Shown here: positions 44,358-53,250 of the stretch, in pieces | How the letters are laid out: every line of letters starts with the position of its first letter | How positions within the stretch are numbered: position 1 is the first letter of the stretch | NCBI RefSeq assembly: GCF_003730275.1 | Contig: NZ_QTTA01000024.1 | Location: forward strand, 38,506 to 102,505 | Direction: 5' to 3' | DNA from: Brevundimonas halotolerans | GTDB lineage: Bacteria > Pseudomonadota > Alphaproteobacteria > Caulobacterales > Caulobacteraceae | DNA length: 64,000 bases | Translations under genes and position numbers: made by a program | Notes under the pieces: generated by a model | Told to the model about the DNA's origin: nothing | The model's input: only the letters and a program-made list of their open reading frames with translations | Database searches by the model: none

Positions 44358-44977
44358 GCGATCCTCCCCAGCGAGCGGAGCGATGCGGGGGAGGGGGACC
44401 GCCGCAGGCGGGGGAGGGGGCGGACGGCGGCGCTGGGGGTCGCCCCCTCCACCACTTCGTGGTCCCCCTCCCCCGCTACGCGGGTGAGGATCTTCGCACG
44501 CCGCAGCTGGGCGTGGGTGATGGCGACCGCCAGGGCGTCGGCGGCATCGGCCGTCACATCGCCCGCCGCCGGCAACAGCCGTTTGACCATGAAGGCGATC
44601 TGGCTCTTGTCGGCGTGCCCGGCCCCGACCACCGCCTTCTTGATCAGGTTTGGCGCATATTCGGCGACGCTCAGCCCACACCGCGCCGGGGCCAGCATGA
44701 CCGCCGCCCGCGCATGGCCCAGCTTCAGCGTCGAGGCCGGGTTCATATTGACGAACACCTCCTCGATGGCCGCCTCGTCACAGCTGTGGGCGGCACAGAT
44801 CTCGCCTACCGCCTCCAGCAGATGCAGCAGCCGCTCGCTGAACGGGGCCCGCTCGGGCGGAGCGACCACCCCGTGCGCGATCCAGCGCAGGCGCGATCCC
44901 TCGGCCACCACCACGCCCCATCCGGTGCGCCGCAGGCCCGGGTCCAGCCCCAGTATGCGAGTCGGTTCGTTCGCCAT
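44354..44977 (-). CDS. ruvC: Holliday junction resolvase RuvC with repeat-derived C-terminal tail
   Basis: 207 residues. RNase H-like nuclease with catalytic acidic residues near Asp12 (LGLDPG), Glu72 ([10 protein letters not shown]), Asp144 and Asp147 ([15 protein letters not shown]). The conserved domain ends near residue 160; residues about 163-206 are translated from the palindromic repeat 44361-44491 and look low in structure (Arg/Pro/Ser-rich). It resolves Holliday junctions with RuvAB. Typical RuvC is about 165-175 residues, so the tail is an addition. The stop overlaps ruvA. Confidence 0.95.
   Translation of the reverse strand: MANEPTRILGLDPGLRRTGWGVVVAEGSRLRWIAHGVVAPPERAPFSERLLHLLEAVGEICAAHSCDEAAIEEVFVNMNPASTLKLGHARAAVMLAPARCGLSVAEYAPNLIKKAVVGAGHADKSQIAFMVKRLLPAAGDVTADAADALAVAITHAQLRRAKILTRVAGEGDHEVVEGATPSAAVRPLPRLRRSPSPASLRSLGRIA
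44361..44491. repeat. REP/BIME-like repeat pair across the ruvC 3' end
   Basis: A plus-orientation unit (44361-44422) and a minus-orientation unit (44441-44491) face tail to tail, opposite to the head-to-head pair in the E2 gene. Shared marks are ATCCTC starts, a GGGGGAGGGGGACC core and GGAGGGGGCG ends. It encodes RuvC residues about 163-206 and provides the ruvA Shine-Dalgarno sequence. Confidence 0.85.
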
Positions 44978-45031
44978 CCGTTCTATGTGCCCGAAAGAGG
45001 GTTAGGGGGCAATGAACCGATGCGGGCAGTC

Positions 45032-45724
45032 TCAGTCGTCCCGCGGCGCCAGATCGTAGCCGGTCACGCCCGGGACGGCCTGGATACGCCCTGCGAGGCC
45101 GGCGAGGTCGCGCGAACGGACGGTCAACCGCCAGCTCTGGCGGCACAGCTGTCCGTTCTCGATCATCTCCAGCCGGACCCGCTTCAGCCCCGCATCCCCG
45201 GCGGTGAGCGCTTCCTCGACCGCCTGTGCCGTGCCCTGGGTCGCGCTCGGCCAGCGAACCTCGACGTCGACCACGGTGCGCTCGGGTACGCTCCGGCTGA
45301 TCAGCTTCAGGGCGGCCAGGATCGCCAGAGTTGCCAGCGCACCGGCCCAGCCCAGCCAGAACAGGCCGGCGCCGAACAGGATGCCGAGCGCCGACACTGT
45401 CCAGAGCGACGCCGCCGTCGTCAGCCCGTGGATGGAAAACCCGGCGCGGAAGATCACCCCGGCGCACAGAAAGCCGATCCCGGTCAGGATTCCGTGCGCC
45501 ATCCGCGTCGGGTCGGCGATCACCTCCTGGTCCGGAAGGACCGAGAACATCCACGCCCCCTGCGAGGTCGAGGCCAGCATCAGCAGGGTCGAGGACAGGC
45601 AGACCAGAATGTGGGTGCGAAAGCCGGCGGCCCGCCCGCGCCATTCCCGCTCAAGACCGATCAGGGCGCCCGCGACAAGGGCGCTGAGGAGCGGCAGGCC
45701 ATAGGTGAACAGCAAGGTCGTCAT
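45032..45724 (-). CDS. MgtC/SapB family membrane protein
   Basis: 230 residues. Four or five N-terminal membrane helices with family motifs ALIGLEREWRGRAAGFRTHILVCLSSTLLML and RMAHGILTGIGFLCAGVIFR...GLTTAASLWTVSALGILFGAG, then a soluble ACT-like C-terminal region (VRLEMIENGQLCRQSWRLTVRSRDLAGLAGRIQAV). MgtC-type proteins modulate ATP synthase and help survival at low magnesium. It follows the hemerythrin gene by 15 bases and shares its direction. Confidence 0.92.
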   Translation of the reverse strand: MTTLLFTYGLPLLSALVAGALIGLEREWRGRAAGFRTHILVCLSSTLLMLASTSQGAWMFSVLPDQEVIADPTRMAHGILTGIGFLCAGVIFRAGFSIHGLTTAASLWTVSALGILFGAGLFWLGWAGALATLAILAALKLISRSVPERTVVDVEVRWPSATQGTAQAVEEALTAGDAGLKRVRLEMIENGQLCRQSWRLTVRSRDLAGLAGRIQAVPGVTGYDLAPRDD

Positions 45725-45739
45725 CGGGCGAGGCCGCCC

Positions 45740-46258
45740 CTAGCTGTGGGTGTCGATATAGTCGTCGACGTCCTTGTTGACCGGCTTGACCCCGGTGATG
45801 TGCCGGGCCTGGAAGGCGGCATATTTCACGCCCAGATCGTGGCGGTCCTTCAGCGACACATTCCGGCGGAAGTCGGTCAGGCCCTGACGTTCCTCCTCGC
45901 CCATGTGCTTGGAGTTGACGACATTGGCCTCGCCCACGGCATCGATCCATTCGCGGCTGCCGACCTTGTGCTGCTCGACGGCCTTCACCGCATCGCGCAG
46001 CTTGTTGTGGTCCTCGATGGCGTCCTCGGTCTCGCCCTCGACCGTGCCGTCGTCGGCGTCGTTGGCGCCCTCGCCCTTCTTCAGCAGGTCGGGATAGAAG
46101 TGGCGCTCCTCGGCCTCGGCGTGGGCGTCGAGGAAGGCGGCCAGCCGGGTCCAGACCGCCGACAGCGCATCAGTATTGTTCGGGTCGATCTGTTCGATCA
46201 GGCCGAACAGGCGGCGTTGTTCGGCGTGGTCATCCAGAATCAGCTGGCAGATATCCAT
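45740..46258 (-). CDS. Hemerythrin HHE-domain protein
   Basis: 172 residues. Iron-ligand pattern of HHE hemerythrins: ICQLILDDHAEQRRLFGLIEQI (first His), LDAHAEAEERHFYPDLLKKG (His-X3-Glu-X2-His), EDHNKLRDAVK and KHMGEEERQGLTDFRR (His, Glu). Such proteins bind oxygen, nitric oxide or iron and are often stress-induced. A candidate EcfG promoter lies at 46297-46322. Probably cotranscribed with the mgtC-like gene. Confidence 0.88.
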   Translation of the reverse strand: MDICQLILDDHAEQRRLFGLIEQIDPNNTDALSAVWTRLAAFLDAHAEAEERHFYPDLLKKGEGANDADDGTVEGETEDAIEDHNKLRDAVKAVEQHKVGSREWIDAVGEANVVNSKHMGEEERQGLTDFRRNVSLKDRHDLGVKYAAFQARHITGVKPVNKDVDDYIDTHS

Positions 46259-46296
46259 GGGGCCCTCGGGTCAAAGCGTTGCGGTTCGCCCTGACC

Positions 46297-46322
46297 AACC
46301 CATGAAGCCCCCGGTGCGTTCC
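46297..46322 (-). promoter_or_regulatory. Candidate EcfG promoter for hemerythrin-mgtC
   Basis: On the minus strand GGAAC (46322-46318), 17 bases, then GGTT (46300-46297). The -35 is exact and the -10 keeps the conserved GTT. It lies 39 bases upstream of the hemerythrin ATG in a 66-base gap, giving a plausible short leader. Confidence 0.5.
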
Positions 46323-46324
46323 GG

Positions 46325-47098
46325 TCAGCCCGCGTACTTGGCCGCGTCCTCGTCCGAGATGTCTTCGTTGGAATAGACGCTCGAGACGTCATCCTCGGCG
46401 TCCAGCGCGTCCAGCAGCTTCATCAGCGTGCCGACTGCGTCGCCGGTGACCGGCACCTCGGACTGCGGCTTCCAGACGATGGCGGTCGACTTGGGATCAC
46501 CCAGGATTTTCGACAGGGCCTCGGCCACTTCGTTCAGGTCTTCAAAGGCGGTCCAGATGGTGTGGCCGGGCGCGTCCTCATAGATGTCGGGCTTTTCCAG
46601 ATCGCTCTCGACGTCCTGGGCGCCGGCCTCGATGGCGGCTTCCATGATGGCGTCCTCGCTGCCTGCCTCGGCCGGATAGGTGATCTTGCCGACCCGGTCC
46701 CACATGAAGGCGACCGAGTTCATTTCGCCCAGCGCTCCGCCGTTCTTCTTGAAGGCCGTGCCGATGTTCGAGGCCGCGCGGTTGCGGTTATCCGTCAGGG
46801 CCTCGACGATGATGCCGACACCGCCGGGGCCGCGGCCCTCGTAACGGACCTCCTCCATCGTATCGACGTCGCCCGAGGCCGCCTTGTTGATGGCGCGCTG
46901 GATCACGTCCTTGGGCAGGCTCTCGGCCTTGGCGTTGTTGACCGCCAGGCGCAGGCGCGGGTTCATGGCCGGATCTGGCAGGCCCGACTTGGCCGCCACG
47001 GTGATGTCGCGCGACAGCTTGGAGAACAGCTTGGACCGCTGCGCATCGGCGCGGCCTTTGCGGTGCATGATGTTCTTGAATTTGGAATGGCCGGCCAT
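46325..47098 (-). CDS. yebC: YebC/PmpR family protein
   Basis: 257 residues. It opens [38 protein letters not shown], the family signature, with [27 protein letters not shown] and [22 protein letters not shown]. YebC proteins act in transcription regulation or at stalled ribosomes (polyproline). In alphaproteobacteria it precedes ruvC; here hemerythrin and mgtC genes lie between. Confidence 0.95.
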   Translation of the reverse strand: MAGHSKFKNIMHRKGRADAQRSKLFSKLSRDITVAAKSGLPDPAMNPRLRLAVNNAKAESLPKDVIQRAINKAASGDVDTMEEVRYEGRGPGGVGIIVEALTDNRNRAASNIGTAFKKNGGALGEMNSVAFMWDRVGKITYPAEAGSEDAIMEAAIEAGAQDVESDLEKPDIYEDAPGHTIWTAFEDLNEVAEALSKILGDPKSTAIVWKPQSEVPVTGDAVGTLMKLLDALDAEDDVSSVYSNEDISDEDAAKYAG

Positions 47099-47187
47099 GG
47101 TCGTCGTCTCGGCAGTCTCAAGGGAAAATGTGAGGCGCGCCGCATAGCCCGGCGCGACCGGCTTGTCACCCGTCAGAGCGTGATGGG

Positions 47188-47625
47188 CTAGCCACGCAGG
47201 CTCTCCAGGAACCCGCGCATTTTGTCATCCACCGGGACCGGACGCTTGGTTTCGCGGTCGACATAGACATGGACGAAATGGCCGACGGCCGCCGCCTCGT
47301 CTTCCTTGTTGCGGAACAGGCCGATTTCATAGCGCACCGAACTGGTCCCGACATGGGCCACGCGCACCCCCGCCTGGATCTCGTCCGGGAAGGCCGTCGG
47401 CGAAAAATAGCGACAGCCCGTCTCGGCCACCAGACCGATGACCTCCCCCTCGTGGATGTCCAGCAGGCCATTGACCACCAGCAGCCGGTTCACCGCCGTG
47501 TCGAACCACGAATAATAGACGACATTGTTCACATGGCCGTAGACGTCATTGTCCATCCACCGCGTGGAGATGGCCTGGAACCGCTTGTAGTCCTCGCGCC
47601 GTGTCCGTTCGATCGTGCCTGTCAC
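47188..47625 (-). CDS. Acyl-CoA thioesterase (4HBT hotdog family)
   Basis: 145 residues from a GTG at 47625, with GGGAGG seven bases upstream. Hotdog thioesterase motifs: [31 protein letters not shown] (catalytic Asp in [12 protein letters not shown]) and [34 protein letters not shown]. Cytoplasmic; substrate likely an acyl- or hydroxybenzoyl-type CoA. A far longer frame continues upstream but is antisense to the alcohol dehydrogenase and is not used. Confidence 0.9.
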   Translation of the reverse strand: MTGTIERTRREDYKRFQAISTRWMDNDVYGHVNNVVYYSWFDTAVNRLLVVNGLLDIHEGEVIGLVAETGCRYFSPTAFPDEIQAGVRVAHVGTSSVRYEIGLFRNKEDEAAAVGHFVHVYVDRETKRPVPVDDKMRGFLESLRG

Positions 47626-47700
47626 GCATAGCCTCCCGTTTCTTGTTGGGAGAACGCTCGGGCTTGACGGACGCCGCGTCAAGGCGTCTCGCATGCGGAC

Positions 47701-48825
47701 ATGAAAACCCGCGCCGCCATTCTCCGCAGCATGGGGGCCTCCCGCCCCTATGCCGACAGCCGCCCACTCTCGATCGAGACCGTGACGCTCGACCCGCCCG
47801 GCCCCGGCGAGGTTCAGGTCCGCATCCGTGCTGCGGGCCTCTGCCACTCCGACCTCAGCGTCATCAACGGCGACCGGCCCCGGCCCCTGCCCATGGCCCT
47901 GGGCCATGAGGCGGCGGGCGAGGTCGAGGTGCTGGGCGAAGGCGTCGAGGATCTGGCCGTCGGCGACCATGTGGTCATGGTCTTCATGCCCTCGTGCGGC
48001 CATTGCCCTCCCTGCGCCGAGGGCCGTCCCGCCCTGTGCGAGCCGGGCGCCGCCGCCAACGGTCGCGGAGAACTGCTGACCGGCGCACAGAGGCTCCATG
48101 CCGGGGATGAGGTCCTGCACCACCATCTGGGCTGTTCCGCCTTTGCCGAGCGGGCCGTGGTCTCGCGCCGGTCGCTGATCCGCATCGACCCGGCCCTGCC
48201 GTTCGATCAGGCCGCCCTGTTCGGCTGTGCGGTGCTGACGGGCGTCGGCGCGGTGGTGAATACGGCAGGGGTCCGGCCCGGCCAGTCCGTCGCCGTCGTC
48301 GGGCTGGGCGGGGTGGGCCTCGCCTCGGTGCTGGGCGCCCTGGCCTGCGGGGCCTCGCCTGTCGTGGCGGTCGACCTCAGCGAGGACAAGCTGGCGCTGG
48401 CCCGGACCCTCGGGCCGGTGCACACCGTCCATGCCGCCGATGCCGACGCCATCGACCAGGTCCGCGCCCTGACCGGCGGCGGGGCCGAAGTCGTGGTCGA
48501 GATGGCCGGCTCCGCCCGCGCGCTCGAGGCCGCCTGGAAGATGACCCGCCGCGGCGGTACCACCGTCACCGCCGGCCTCCCCCCTCCGGATGCTGTGCTG
48601 CCGGTCAATATCGTCGGGCTGGTGGCCGAGGAACGCACGCTCAAGGGCAGCTATATCGGCACCTGCGTGCCCTCGCGCGACCTGCCCCGCTACGTCGCCC
48701 TGTTCCGCGAGGGCCGCCTGCCGGTCGACCGTCTGATGAGCGGCAGCCTGCCTCTGGACCGGATCAACGAGGGCTTCGACCGTCTGGCCGAAGGCTCAGT
48801 CGCCCGGCTGGTGGTGACCCTCTGA
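47701..48825 (+). CDS. Zinc-dependent alcohol dehydrogenase
   Basis: 374 residues. Catalytic zinc ligands: Cys in AAGLCHSDLSVI and His-Glu in ALGHEAAGEVEVLG. Structural zinc Cys cluster CGHCPPCAEGRPALC. NAD-binding VAVVGLGGVGLASVLGALACGASPVVAVDLSEDKL. C-terminal half ends SVARLVVTL. Medium-chain dehydrogenase related to class III ADH. It is divergent from the thioesterase and convergent with the next gene; no operon. Confidence 0.93.
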   Translation: MKTRAAILRSMGASRPYADSRPLSIETVTLDPPGPGEVQVRIRAAGLCHSDLSVINGDRPRPLPMALGHEAAGEVEVLGEGVEDLAVGDHVVMVFMPSCGHCPPCAEGRPALCEPGAAANGRGELLTGAQRLHAGDEVLHHHLGCSAFAERAVVSRRSLIRIDPALPFDQAALFGCAVLTGVGAVVNTAGVRPGQSVAVVGLGGVGLASVLGALACGASPVVAVDLSEDKLALARTLGPVHTVHAADADAIDQVRALTGGGAEVVVEMAGSARALEAAWKMTRRGGTTVTAGLPPPDAVLPVNIVGLVAEERTLKGSYIGTCVPSRDLPRYVALFREGRLPVDRLMSGSLPLDRINEGFDRLAEGSVARLVVTL

Positions 48826-48828
48826 GGC

Positions 48829-50001
48829 CTACTCCCAGGTCGCGGGATTGGGCGAATAGGCGTCCATGGCCTCCAGCAGGGTGCCGACCAGATGGCGTTC
48901 TTCCTCCGACAGGGCCGGATGCCAGATGTCGAAGATCAGGATGACGCGGTCCGAGGCGCTGTCGTTCATCGCCTCATGCTCGATCGTGTCATCGAACACC
49001 CAAGCCTCGCCGCGTTGCCAGTGGCGGGTGTCATTGCCGACCCGGAACCGGCAGCCCTCCGGCACGATCAGCGGCACATGGCAGACCAGCCGCGTGTTCA
49101 CATAGCCATGGTGCGCAGGGATCCGCGCGCCCGCCTTCAGCTGCGAGAACATGACCTGCGGCGACCGGCCCCGGATCCGGCAGAGCGGCGCATCGGCCAA
49201 TGCCGCCATCGTCTGCGGACAGCGGGCGGCATAGGCGGTCTCCCGCCCGTCGCGCCACAGGAAGCAGGCGCTCCAGTCCATGCTGTCGATCAACAGGTCG
49301 CCGGGCCGCTTGGGCATGTTCGGCATGGTCTGGACATAGGGCGAGAAGGACTCATTCTCCTTGCCCAGCACACCGTTCAGCTCGGCCAGCATGGCATCGG
49401 TCGCCGCCTCGACCCCGTCCAGCCAGGGGAAGTCCGCGCGCGGATAGAACTGCGACGCCGGCAACTCCGGATAATAGAAGGCCTTGGGCTGGGGCATGTA
49501 GAGGGCCCTGCGGCCAAGGGCCAGATCCAGTGCATGCCGGAACCGCGGGTGCGACCGTTCCTCGTTGAAACCGGCGCCCTGCAACTCCCCCTGCAGGGTC
49601 TGCATCATGTCACCGGTCACCCGCTGGCGCAGTTCCCGCGCCCGCGCCAGACCCTCTTTCAGATCGGCGTCAAGCGTCGGCGCGCCTTCCAGAACCCGCA
49701 TCAGCCCGCCGTAATAGGCATTGGCGTCCCGCAACTCCCCACGCCGGCTCAGGATGTCCCCCTTGACGCACAGGGCCCGGGCCTCGCGCACATCCAGCGA
49801 CAGGGCTCGGTCGGCCGCAGCCTCGGCACCCGCCTCGTCGCCGGTCTTCAGCAGGGCCTGGGCGTGCAATCCGTGAAGGGCGGGGCTCTCCGTGCCCCGA
49901 TCCAGAAGGACACGCACAGTGGCGAGGGCCTCTTGCGGGCGTCCGCCGACCAGTGACGCACGCGCGCTGGAAAGGCCCGGGCTCAAATCATCCTGTGTCA
50001 T
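48829..50001 (-). CDS. TPR plus aspartyl/asparaginyl beta-hydroxylase domain protein
   Basis: 390 residues. N-terminal TPRs (ARASLVGGRPQEALATVRVLLDRG; HGLHAQALLKTGDEAGAEAAADRAL) lead to the Asp_Arg_Hydrox domain: PHAKA-type region YYPELPASQFY, iron ligands in ARIPAHHGYVNTRLVCHVPLIVPEGCRFRVGNDTRHWQRGEAWVFDDTIEHEAMNDSASDRVILIFDIWHP (His and Asp/His pair). It is a 2-oxoglutarate/Fe(II) oxygenase; target protein unknown. No signal or membrane anchor. Confidence 0.9.
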   Translation of the reverse strand: MTQDDLSPGLSSARASLVGGRPQEALATVRVLLDRGTESPALHGLHAQALLKTGDEAGAEAAADRALSLDVREARALCVKGDILSRRGELRDANAYYGGLMRVLEGAPTLDADLKEGLARARELRQRVTGDMMQTLQGELQGAGFNEERSHPRFRHALDLALGRRALYMPQPKAFYYPELPASQFYPRADFPWLDGVEAATDAMLAELNGVLGKENESFSPYVQTMPNMPKRPGDLLIDSMDWSACFLWRDGRETAYAARCPQTMAALADAPLCRIRGRSPQVMFSQLKAGARIPAHHGYVNTRLVCHVPLIVPEGCRFRVGNDTRHWQRGEAWVFDDTIEHEAMNDSASDRVILIFDIWHPALSEEERHLVGTLLEAMDAYSPNPATWE

Positions 50002-50061
50002 GCCTCGTCTCTAGAACGCTCGGGACGTTGTTCCAAGGTTGAGCGCGGGAAGCGGGCCGTC

Positions 50062-50376
50062 TCAGCGGGCGTCCAGCTTGCCGAACACGCTGTCGAGGTG
50101 CGAGCCCATCTTCTTCAGGGCGCCGCCCATGGCCGATTCCAGCGTATCGCCGTGATCGGTCACGGTGACCGGCGCCAGTCCGGTGGGGCGGGCCTCGAGG
50201 ACGCATCGCTTGTCCCCCGCCGTGTCGCGCGCGCCGTTCTCGTCGCTGAGGTGCATCTCGATACGGGTCAGGCGGGATTGATAGCGCGACAGACGCTGGC
50301 GCACCTGATCCTCGGCGTGGCTGATCAGGGCGGCGCTGCCGTCGATGTCATTGGTCGTATTGATCTGAATCTGCAT
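50062..50376 (-). CDS. HPF/RaiA-type ribosome-associated protein
   Basis: 104 residues. Opening MQIQINTTNDIDGSAALISHAEDQVRQRLSRYQSRLTRIEMHLSDENG and the ending LESAMGGALKKMGSHLDSVFGKLDAR follow the sigma-54 modulation/S30AE fold. The short form without the C-terminal dimerisation domain suggests HPF or YfiA-like ribosome hibernation, but it is shorter and more divergent than canonical HPF. A 66-residue gene lies 38 bases upstream. Confidence 0.75.
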   Translation of the reverse strand: MQIQINTTNDIDGSAALISHAEDQVRQRLSRYQSRLTRIEMHLSDENGARDTAGDKRCVLEARPTGLAPVTVTDHGDTLESAMGGALKKMGSHLDSVFGKLDAR

Positions 50377-50414
50377 GGAGTTTCCTGAGTGAGAGGGGGC
50401 TGGACGACGGCGGC

Positions 50415-50615
50415 TCAGCGCACCTTGCGCGAGCGTTCCAGCACCGGGCGGTGGCCTTCCGCGTCGAGCGCACCGGAGGGGGCGATGTCTCGCTCATGGG
50501 TGGGCTGCATGCCTTCGTCGGCGGTCTGGCCCGGGTCGGGATGGGCGGGCGGGGCGGAATCGGCCTTCAGCTTCATGGCCTTTTCGGCTTCGGCCTTCTG
50601 GGCGGCATCGGTCAT
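50415..50615 (-). CDS. Small hydrophilic protein of unknown function
   Basis: 66 residues, Lys/Ala/Pro-rich, likely disordered (KAEAEKAMKLKADSAPPAHPDPGQ). A strong AGGAGG lies a few bases upstream of the ATG at 50615, supporting expression. It precedes the RaiA-like gene by 38 bases and could be cotranscribed. No family recognised. Confidence 0.55.
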   Translation of the reverse strand: MTDAAQKAEAEKAMKLKADSAPPAHPDPGQTADEGMQPTHERDIAPSGALDAEGHRPVLERSRKVR

Positions 50616-50690
50616 GGGGAACCTCCTGAATGAGCGGAGCGGCGCGACGCCACCCCTGTCAGAAGGACAACCCCCCAGCCGCCCGACCGT

Positions 50691-51548
50691 TCACCCGGCC
50701 ATGCCCGAGTTTAGCAGGGCCTCGACCTGCGCCCGCGTCGGAAGTGAGGGCTGGGCCCCGGCCACGGTGGCCGCGAGGGCCCCGGCCGCACAGGCAAATC
50801 TCAGGGCTGCGTCAACCGGCTGCCCTTCCAGAAACGCCACGGTGATCGCCCCGACAAAGGCATCGCCGGCCCCTGTCGCATCGACCGCCTCGACCAGCGG
50901 CGCGCCGACCTCGGCCACGACTGCCCCGCGCTTGTACAGGCTGGCCCCCTCGGCGCCGCGGGTGATGACCACCTGACCTCCGCCCGAATGCAGGGCGTCG
51001 CCGTAGAAGGCCGCCTCGGTCTCATTGACCACGATCAGGTCACAGCGCCGCAGCAGGGCCTCCGACACCGGCCGCGCCGGGGCCAGGTTGGCGCAGACGA
51101 AGCCCGTGGCCCGCCCGACCGCCGCCTCGACCGTTTCGACCGGCAGTTCCAGTTGCACGATCAGCGGGTCCTCGATCCGGGCCGGCAGATGCTCGGGGCG
51201 CACCTGATCATTGGCGCCCGAGGCCACCACGATCTGGTTCTCGCCCGAGGGATCGACCGCGATCAGCGCCACGCCCGTCGGCGTACCCTCGGCACTGCCG
51301 ACGCCCTTCAGGTCCACGCCGGCTTCTTCCAGCAGAACCAGCGCTTCGTCCGACAGGGGCCCTTCGCCGACCGCCCCGATCAGGGCGACCTCGGCCCCCA
51401 GCCGCCGCGCGGCCAGCGCCTGATTGGCACCCTTGCCACCCGGATGCCGCGCCAGCACGGCGCCGGTCACGGTTTCGCCTGCGCGCGGCAGGGACGGCGC
51501 CGTCGCCACCATGTCGACATTGATCGACCCGACCACCGTGATCCTCAT
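50691..51548 (-). CDS. rbsK: Ribokinase
   Basis: 285 residues from the ATG at 51548. PfkB-family: RITVVGSINVDMVATAPSLPRAGETVTG, HPGGKGANQALAARRLGAEVALIGAVGEGPLSDE and the C-terminal anion-hole motif DATGAGDAFVGAITVAFLEG with catalytic Asp. It phosphorylates ribose released by the adjacent nucleoside hydrolase. The start overlaps the upstream gene stop by four bases. Confidence 0.93.
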   Translation of the reverse strand: MRITVVGSINVDMVATAPSLPRAGETVTGAVLARHPGGKGANQALAARRLGAEVALIGAVGEGPLSDEALVLLEEAGVDLKGVGSAEGTPTGVALIAVDPSGENQIVVASGANDQVRPEHLPARIEDPLIVQLELPVETVEAAVGRATGFVCANLAPARPVSEALLRRCDLIVVNETEAAFYGDALHSGGGQVVITRGAEGASLYKRGAVVAEVGAPLVEAVDATGAGDAFVGAITVAFLEGQPVDAALRFACAAGALAATVAGAQPSLPTRAQVEALLNSGMAG

Positions 51549-52477
51549 CGCACCGCCTCCGTCAGCAGTTCGAACACCCCGTCGACATCCACACCGGTCG
51601 CCCACCGGTGCCGCAGCGGGCCCGCCACGTCCTCCCGGAACTCGACCGCCGTATGGCCCCGGGTCAGGTCGCTCACCGTCTCGACCGCAATATGGCACGG
51701 CCGGAGGGTGAACAGATCCGAGCGGATCATCCAGGCCACGGGGCACAGGTCATGGACCGGGGGGGCCTCCCAGCCGACGATCTCGCGCTCGATCCGCTGC
51801 GAGAACCGCATCATCGAGGCCGCGGCCCGGGCTGGCTCCGTGCCGAGCGCCTCCAGCCCCGCAATCCGCGCCTCGGTCGCCCGCACCTGATGGGTCACGT
51901 CCAGCCCGAACAGGGTGACGTCGCAGGCGCTGGCCAGCACCTCGGCCGCCGCGTCCGGATCGGCCCAGATGTTGAACTCGGCCGAGGCCGTGATGTTGCC
52001 GCCCTCGGCGCGCGCCCCACCCATGACCGCCACCGGCCCCAGCCGCCCGGCCAGCCGGGGCTCGGCCCTGAGCGCCAGCGCCAGATTGGTCAGCGGACCC
52101 AGCACCGCCAGCGAGACGGTCTTCTCCGGTCGCGCCATGACGATCTCGACGATGGCCTCGACCGCCGTGCCCGGTGCACAGCCGGCTTCGGGCTCGAACG
52201 GGACCATGTCGCCCAGCCCCTCGGCCCCGTGAAACTCTCCGGCCCCCATGGGCTCGCGCCGGAGCGGCCGTTCGGCCCCCATGAACACCGGCACATCCCC
52301 GCGCCCGGCGATCTGGCGCAGGATGCTGGCGTTCCGCGCGGTCTTGTCGACCGGCACATTGCCGCCGACCGTGGTGATGGCCAGCAGCTCCAGCGCGGGC
52401 GTTCCAAAAGCGGTCAGCAGCGCCACGGCATCGTCCACGCCGGGGTCGCAATCGATGATCAGGGAGGTCGGGCTCAT
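51545..52477 (-). CDS. Inosine/uridine-preferring nucleoside hydrolase
   Basis: 310 residues from the ATG at 52477. Calcium-binding motif IIDCDPGVDDAVALLTAF at the N-terminus, LGPLTNLALALRAEP, VMGGARAEGGNITASAEFNIWADPDAAAEVL and the late DLCPVAWMI with the active-site Asp. It cleaves nucleosides to base and ribose. Coupled to rbsK (ATGA) and four bases after the racemase gene, so the three form one operon. Confidence 0.94.
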   Translation of the reverse strand: MSPTSLIIDCDPGVDDAVALLTAFGTPALELLAITTVGGNVPVDKTARNASILRQIAGRGDVPVFMGAERPLRREPMGAGEFHGAEGLGDMVPFEPEAGCAPGTAVEAIVEIVMARPEKTVSLAVLGPLTNLALALRAEPRLAGRLGPVAVMGGARAEGGNITASAEFNIWADPDAAAEVLASACDVTLFGLDVTHQVRATEARIAGLEALGTEPARAAASMMRFSQRIEREIVGWEAPPVHDLCPVAWMIRSDLFTLRPCHIAVETVSDLTRGHTAVEFREDVAGPLRHRWATGVDVDGVFELLTEAVR

Positions 52478-52481
52478 CCGC

Positions 52482-53177
52482 CTACCCCTGCCGCGCGTCG
52501 CTCGCGGTGGCAATGTCTGCCAGACACATCCGGACACAGGCCGCCGCCAGCACCTCGGCCGAGTCGACCAGCGGCACAGCCACGTCGCCGACCCCGATCA
52601 GCAGGGGCACCTCGGTGCATCCGCCGATCACGACCTCTGCGCCCGCCTCGACCAGCCCTGCCGCCAGGCCGCGCATCAGGCCTTGCGGCCCCGCGCCGAC
52701 ATCGCCCGACTTGACCTGAAACACCGCCTCCAGAAACGTACGCCGCCCGGCTATGTTCAGCCGGACCGGCTCGACCCCGAGCGCCTCCAGCGCCGTGGCA
52801 TAGAGGGCGTCTCCGCCCGGCGTAGCCAACACGCCGATCCGTCTGGCACCGCCGCGCGCCGCCTCTGCTGCGGTCTCGGCCACCATGTCAATGAAGGGCA
52901 GGCCACTGGCCCGGATGGCATCGGCGTGGGCGTGGGCGGTGTTGCACGGCATGGCCAGCACCTCGGCCCCCATGTCGCGCAGCCGTGCGGCCATCTCGCC
53001 CAGCACCCGCTTCGCCCCCGGCTCATCGCGGTGACGGTTGGGCACCTGCGGGTTCATGTCCATCAGCACGCGGATATGATCCTCGTCACAGGTGGCGGGC
53101 GTCAGGGCCTGCAGCCGCGCCAGAAAGGCGACCGTCGCCGCCGGGCCCATACCGCCCAGAACCCCCAGCACCTTCAT
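52482..53177 (-). CDS. Aspartate/glutamate racemase family protein
   Basis: 231 residues from the ATG at 53177. Signature KVLGVLGGMGPAATVAFLARL, first catalytic Cys in LAMPCNTAHAHAD and second in VVIGGCTEVPLLIG. Cofactor-independent racemase; Asp/Glu or hydantoin-type substrate. It leads the operon with the nucleoside hydrolase and ribokinase. Divergent from the DUF819 permease gene 73 bases away. Confidence 0.92.
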   Translation of the reverse strand: MKVLGVLGGMGPAATVAFLARLQALTPATCDEDHIRVLMDMNPQVPNRHRDEPGAKRVLGEMAARLRDMGAEVLAMPCNTAHAHADAIRASGLPFIDMVAETAAEAARGGARRIGVLATPGGDALYATALEALGVEPVRLNIAGRRTFLEAVFQVKSGDVGAGPQGLMRGLAAGLVEAGAEVVIGGCTEVPLLIGVGDVAVPLVDSAEVLAAACVRMCLADIATASDARQG

Positions 53178-53250
53178 CCGCGTCTCCCGCTCGCCGCTTG
53201 CCAAATCGCTACGACCTCGCCCTTATGCCCCGGGGACGAGGGAGATGACC

